Below the pieces are notes generated by a model. It searched no databases. It was not told the DNA's origin and worked only from the letters and a program-made list of their open reading frames with translations. 8,269 nucleotides of DNA from JBKJUK01 sp046590705 (GTDB lineage: Bacteria > Acidobacteriota > Thermoanaerobaculia > Gp7-AA8): positions 1 through 8,269 of the forward strand of contig JBKJUK010000154.1 of NCBI GenBank assembly GCA_046590705.1. Reading direction: 5' to 3'. Positions 5,526 to 8,269 of the stretch are shown in pieces (the stretch's first letter is position 1; each line of letters starts with the position of its first letter). The position numbers and the translations under genes were made by a program.

Positions 5526-6395
5526 ATGCAGAACAGACCACATCGAATCCGTATCGGACCGGCAGGCTGGAGTTACAAGGACTGGGAAGGCATCGTCTAC
5601 CCGGCCGGAAGAGGATCACGCTTCGATCAGCTCGCCTTCATCGCTTCCTACTTTGATCTGGTGGAGGTCAATTCCTCGTTCTATCGCACGCCGCCCTCAA
5701 CCCACGCCGCGAGCTGGCTTCGCAGAACGGCTTCCAATCCAAACTTCTGCTTCACGGCGAAACTCGCCAAGAGTTTCACGCACGCAGACCAGTACCCGTC
5801 CCGATCAGAGACAGAAGCGTTTCGACGCTTCCTCGACCCACTGCAGCGAAATGACAGGCTCGGCGCACTCCTGATTCAATTTCCATGGAGCTTCAGAATG
5901 GGCGAGGATGCGCTGCACCGACTCTCCCGGATTCTCTCCGACTTCAGGGACTACACAAAAGTGGTAGAGGTGCGTCACTCCAGCTTTCAGACCGGAGAGT
6001 TTCTGAACTTTCTCGAAGCACATGACGCGAGCCTCGCCAACATCGACCAGCCCATCATTGGAGATTCTCTCCCGCCTACCGACCTGACCACCGGCCCGGT
6101 CGGTTACGCCCGCCTTCACGGACGCAACTACCAGAAATGGTTCGAACACGACCAGGCCTGGGAGCGATACGACTATCTCTATTCAATGGAAGAGCTCGAA
6201 CCCTGGGTCCGACGAATCGAAACCATGTCTCTCTCGCGAGACGTCTTCGTAGTCACCAACAATCACTTCCGCGGTCAGGCCATCCTGAATGCCGCTGAAC
6301 TGAAGACCGCCCTCGGCATCCCCAGCGCCCTCCCCCGCGATCTCAGCAAAGTGTACGGAGAAGCACGCATCGCCGCCGCAGTGAACGAATCCTGA
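5526..6395 (+). CDS. DUF72 (YecE-like) family protein
   Basis: A 289-residue cytoplasmic protein of the DUF72 family, predicted to fold as a TIM barrel. Its biochemical role is not established. Recognisable family motifs in order are G-x-A-GWSYKDW (11-20), EVNSSFYR (47-54), FTAKLAKSFTH (76-86), LLIQFPWSF (115-123), VEVRHSSF (147-154), YARLHGRN (194-201) and the hallmark TNNHFRGQAILNA (244-256). The length is normal. The ATG at 5526 gives an N-terminus that starts just before the first strand. The upstream sequence has only a weak GAAG and a -10-like AATAAT, so a leaderless or very short leader is possible. The gene diverges from the zinc-ribbon gene. It is followed after 89 bases by the kinase, with a heptamer array between them. 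Its TGA stop overlaps a GAATG pentamer. Confidence 0.92.
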   Translation: MQNRPHRIRIGPAGWSYKDWEGIVYPAGRGSRFDQLAFIASYFDLVEVNSSFYRTPPSTHAASWLRRTASNPNFCFTAKLAKSFTHADQYPSRSETEAFRRFLDPLQRNDRLGALLIQFPWSFRMGEDALHRLSRILSDFRDYTKVVEVRHSSFQTGEFLNFLEAHDASLANIDQPIIGDSLPPTDLTTGPVGYARLHGRNYQKWFEHDQAWERYDYLYSMEELEPWVRRIETMSLSRDVFVVTNNHFRGQAILNAAELKTALGIPSALPRDLSKVYGEARIAAAVNES

Positions 6396-6422
6396 ATGAA
6401 ACGCAGCGCGCTCGCCTTCACC

Positions 6423-6455
6423 CATTCAACATTCTCCATTCTCCATTCTCCATTC
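6423..6455 (+). repeat. CATTCNN heptamer array upstream of the kinase
   Basis: Four complete heptamers and a final CATTC occupy this stretch, with variable dinucleotides AA, TC, TC, TC. The orientation relative to the following gene is the same as before cysK, the metB-family gene and plsY: CATTC in coding sense before the start. A single GAATG (6394-6398) overlaps the DUF72 stop, as if it were a remnant of the opposite arm. Confidence 0.88.
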
Positions 6456-6467
6456 GCCCCCACTTGA

Positions 6468-6473
6468 TACACT
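6468..6473 (+). promoter_or_regulatory. Candidate -10 element before the kinase
   Basis: TACACT fits the TANNNT pattern and ends 11 bases before the ATG at 6485. No Shine-Dalgarno lies between them. This spacing would give a nearly leaderless transcript; the call is tentative. Confidence 0.25.
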
Positions 6474-6484
6474 CCCGCTGAATC

Positions 6485-8068
6485 ATGGATCCATCTGACG
6501 AAGGCAGCACCAGTCGAGAAAGCGAAAAGGCAGCCGCGGAGGAGATGCCTCTCCTCTTCGACCACTATCACGTCGAGAGTGTTCTCGGTAGTGGAGCCAT
6601 GGGCGTGGTCTATCTGGCCCGTGACCTGCGACTGGGGCGCGTGGTTGCGATCAAGACTCTGCATCGCAAGTTCACCCGCTTCAATGACGAGGCCTCAGCG
6701 GGTGAATACTTCCAGCGCTTCCGTCGCGAAGCCGAACTCTGCGCCTCGCTGATCCATCCGAACATCGTCACGCTCTATGAGATCGGCAGTCAGGGCCCGC
6801 GCGTCCACTACCTGGCCATGGAGTTCGTGGAAGGGGAATCGCTGCAATCGCTGCTTCGAAGGTCAGGAACGCTTTCACTGCGTCCCGCACTGAAGATCGT
6901 CGATGATCTACTGCAGGGACTGCGGTACGCCCATGAGCGCGGGATCGTGCACCGCGACATCAAGCCAGGCAATGTCCTGCTCACCATGCAGGGCGATGCA
7001 AAGCTCACCGATTTCGGCGTGGCCCGTTCCGCAAGCGCGATTTCTGACAGCCTCACCGAATCCGGACAACTCCTCGGGACCCCTCACTACATGGCCCCTG
7101 AACACATCGCCGGGAAGGAGGTCGATGGGCGGGCCGATCTTTTCTCCACAGGCGTCATTCTTTACGAAACCCTTACCGGAAGGAAGCCCTTTGATGGCGC
7201 GACCATCACCGACGTACTTTTCAACGTCGTGCACACGCCCGCTCCGAAACTCCCGAGAGGAAACCCGTCGCTCCCTGACTGGTGCGTGGATTTCATCGGG
7301 AAGCTCCTCGCCAAATCGCCCGATGAGAGATTCGAGTCGGCAGCGGACGCGGGCCGGACGTTGCGCACCCTGCTCGACGCGAACAACATGCGCTTCGACT
7401 GGGATCGTGATCGCGCGCTCATCAAAGTGAAGCGCGAGATCTCTCCCGACGAAACCCCGACCACGCCCATCAGCGTCCCGCACTTTCCGGATCCGCAGAT
7501 GAGCGCGGGCCACAGAGTTGTAAGAACCTTTCGTCGACGGGTGCCAGGCTGGGCCACGGTAATGAGCCTCAGCGCATCGGTAGCATTGCTCGTGACCACC
7601 TCGTTATTCGTGGTGCGCGAGATCCAGAAGCAGCCGAAGCTGCTTCTGTCCAGTCACCAGATCACGGAGTTCGACAGGAAGGAGCGCCTGCTCAACGACG
7701 CCGAAGTTCTCTTTCGCGGCGGCGCCTACTCCTCGAGTAAAGCGAAGTACGACGAGTATCTGCGACGGTATCCTGACTCGAAGGCCGCCATTGCCGGCCG
7801 CCTGCAGGCCGAGAAGGCACTCGCGGCCCTCGTGGTCGCGAAGCGACCGCCGGCATCTCCAGTTCGCGCGGCTCGGCCTGCTCAGACGGCTCGGACGACT
7901 CGGACGGCTCGGCGAGTTTCACCAGTCAAACGCCCGACGCCGAGGGCGGCCATAGCGGAAACGAAGGTCGAGCCAGCCGCACCCGAGCTGGAACCGGTAA
8001 AGAAGCCTCCGGTCGACGAGAAGAGTTCATTCTTCGGGCGCGTCAAACGAATCTTCAAAAAAGATTGA
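6485..8068 (+). CDS. Membrane-anchored serine/threonine protein kinase
   Basis: A 527-residue Hanks-type kinase that phosphorylates Ser/Thr on unknown partners. The N-terminal cytoplasmic catalytic domain (about 28-298) is complete: glycine loop GSGAMG (35-40), VAIK with K57, a helix-C glutamate in RREAE (82 or 84), HRDIKPGN (156-163, catalytic D158), DFG (176-178), APE (204-206) and D218 in DLFSTG. The HRD arginine suggests activation-loop control. One membrane span lies at about 356-377, after basic RRR. The outer part has a short helical, TPR-like stretch (about 400-435), then a low-complexity Ala/Pro/Arg/Lys region and a basic FFGRVKRIFKKD end. PASTA repeats are absent. The ATG at 6485 lacks a ribosome site. 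A later ATG at 6545 has GGAGG only two bases upstream, too close, but it cannot be excluded. The neighbours do not reveal the substrate. Confidence 0.94.
   Translation: MDPSDEGSTSRESEKAAAEEMPLLFDHYHVESVLGSGAMGVVYLARDLRLGRVVAIKTLHRKFTRFNDEASAGEYFQRFRREAELCASLIHPNIVTLYEIGSQGPRVHYLAMEFVEGESLQSLLRRSGTLSLRPALKIVDDLLQGLRYAHERGIVHRDIKPGNVLLTMQGDAKLTDFGVARSASAISDSLTESGQLLGTPHYMAPEHIAGKEVDGRADLFSTGVILYETLTGRKPFDGATITDVLFNVVHTPAPKLPRGNPSLPDWCVDFIGKLLAKSPDERFESAADAGRTLRTLLDANNMRFDWDRDRALIKVKREISPDETPTTPISVPHFPDPQMSAGHRVVRTFRRRVPGWATVMSLSASVALLVTTSLFVVREIQKQPKLLLSSHQITEFDRKERLLNDAEVLFRGGAYSSSKAKYDEYLRRYPDSKAAIAGRLQAEKALAALVVAKRPPASPVRAARPAQTARTTRTARRVSPVKRPTPRAAIAETKVEPAAPELEPVKKPPVDEKSSFFGRVKRIFKKD
7871..7915 (+). 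repeat. 9-bp coding tandem repeat in the kinase tail
   Basis: Five imperfect 9-base units of the type GCTCGGACG lie in frame and encode Ala/Thr-Arg-rich triplets (residues 463-477: ARP, AQT, ART, TRT, ARR). They probably arose by slippage and make a basic, flexible linker. Copy number may vary between strains. Confidence 0.7.
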
Positions 8069-8108
8069 TGTCAATCACTGTCTCTAAATGATTCTGAAAA
8101 CTCACCGT

Positions 8109-8127
8109 TATATTTATTTACTATAAA
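8109..8127 (+). promoter_or_regulatory. AT-rich promoter region of selB
   Basis: The 63-base spacer between the kinase stop and the selB ATG is much richer in A and T than its surroundings. TATATT (8109-8114) matches TATAAT at five of six positions. TATAAA (8122-8127) lies four bases before the start codon. No clear -35 box or Shine-Dalgarno is seen. selB therefore probably has its own promoter. Confidence 0.4.
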
Positions 8128-8131
8128 TCCA

Positions 8132-8263
8132 ATGAATCGTAGAATCGTAGGCACCGCAGGTCATATCGACCACGGCAAGACCTCGCTGGTCCGCGCACTG
8201 ACAGGAGTCGACGGCGACCGCCTGCCTGAGGAGAAAAAGCGCGGAATCCCAGGACGATTGTGA
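8132..8263 (+). CDS. selB: Selenocysteine-specific elongation factor SelB, 5' fragment, frame broken at window end
   Basis: SelB is the translational GTPase that brings selenocysteinyl-tRNA to recoded UGA codons. The readable N-terminus, MNRRIVGTAGHIDHGKTSLVRALTGVDGDRLPEEKKRGI, is diagnostic. It includes the G1 P-loop GHIDHGKT (10-17) and the TGVDxDRLPEEKKRGI signature that precedes switch I. After residue 39 the family expects TIxLGF, but the sequence reads PGRL and a TGA at 8261. Reverse-complementing 8249-8261, the spacer of an 8-bp inverted repeat, restores codons for TIVLGFR. The truncation is therefore probably a local inversion or an assembly fold-back rather than ancient decay. Most of the gene lies beyond the window. 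The start has no Shine-Dalgarno and sits just after a TATAAA. No tRNA-Sec gene is seen here. Confidence 0.88.
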   Translation: MNRRIVGTAGHIDHGKTSLVRALTGVDGDRLPEEKKRGIPGRL

Positions 8264-8269
8264 TTCCGC
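8241..8269. repeat. Inverted repeat at the window end, apparent loop inversion
   Basis: GCGGAATC (8241-8248) and GATTCCGC (8262-8269) are perfect inverse copies around a 13-base spacer, and the window stops exactly at the end of the second copy. The spacer reads as SelB only when reversed. Confidence 0.85.

Noticed and set aside
6535..6547. Alternative kinase start at 6545 with GGAGGAG upstream
   Set aside because: GGAGG ends only two bases before the ATG, too close for normal initiation. It is kept as a possibility in the kinase entry.
6275..6664. Minus-strand open frame spanning the end of DUF72 and the start of the kinase
   Set aside because: It crosses the heptamer array and antisense coding DNA. 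The translation has no domain features.
6908..7513. Minus-strand open frame over the kinase
   Set aside because: It is a shadow of the kinase coding sequence, with no recognisable domain or ribosome binding site.
8069..8091. Tiny open frame of seven codons overlapping the kinase stop (TGATG)
   Set aside because: It is too short to support and has no ribosome binding site.

Overview
The window looks like the chromosome of a GC-rich, non-model bacterium. Acidobacteriota or a similar soil or sediment phylum is my tentative guess, probably from a metagenome-assembled contig. The guess rests on the GC-rich codon use, the single-membrane-span eukaryotic-type Ser/Thr kinase, the four-CxxC zinc-ribbon protein, and the dense non-coding repeats; it is inference, not proof. 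No phage, defence, CRISPR, tRNA or rRNA feature was seen.

Layout. Positions 1-470 hold no gene and are packed with short GC-rich palindromes of REP-like type. Positions 471-4498 form a minus-strand block read in the order cysK/CBS-like PLP synthase, Cys/Met-metabolism PLP enzyme (metB family), plsY, gpsA. The first two probably act together in sulfur amino acid metabolism, possibly as a cystathionine beta-synthase plus gamma-lyase pair for reverse transsulfuration. The last two start phospholipid synthesis: GpsA makes sn-glycerol-3-phosphate and PlsY acylates it. Positions 4499-4952 are non-coding and hold a heptamer array, a MITE-like palindromic element, a second heptamer family and an intrinsic terminator. 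The terminator serves the minus-strand zinc-ribbon gene at 4953-5267. From 5526 the plus strand carries a DUF72/YecE protein, a membrane Ser/Thr kinase, and the 5' end of selB.

The most distinctive feature is a degenerate heptamer repeat, GAATG plus two variable bases. It fills four spacers: metB/plsY, cysK/metB, upstream of cysK, and DUF72/kinase. In coding sense the GAATGNN orientation follows stop codons and the complementary orientation precedes start codons, so two spacers are inverted pairs. In the metB/plsY spacer the arms make a 41-bp, nearly perfect hairpin. Separately, the last 29 bases form an 8-bp inverted repeat around a 13-base spacer. Reverse-complementing the spacer restores a SelB-like reading frame, so the window ends in a loop inversion or a fold-back. 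That could be an assembly artefact or a real template-switch event.
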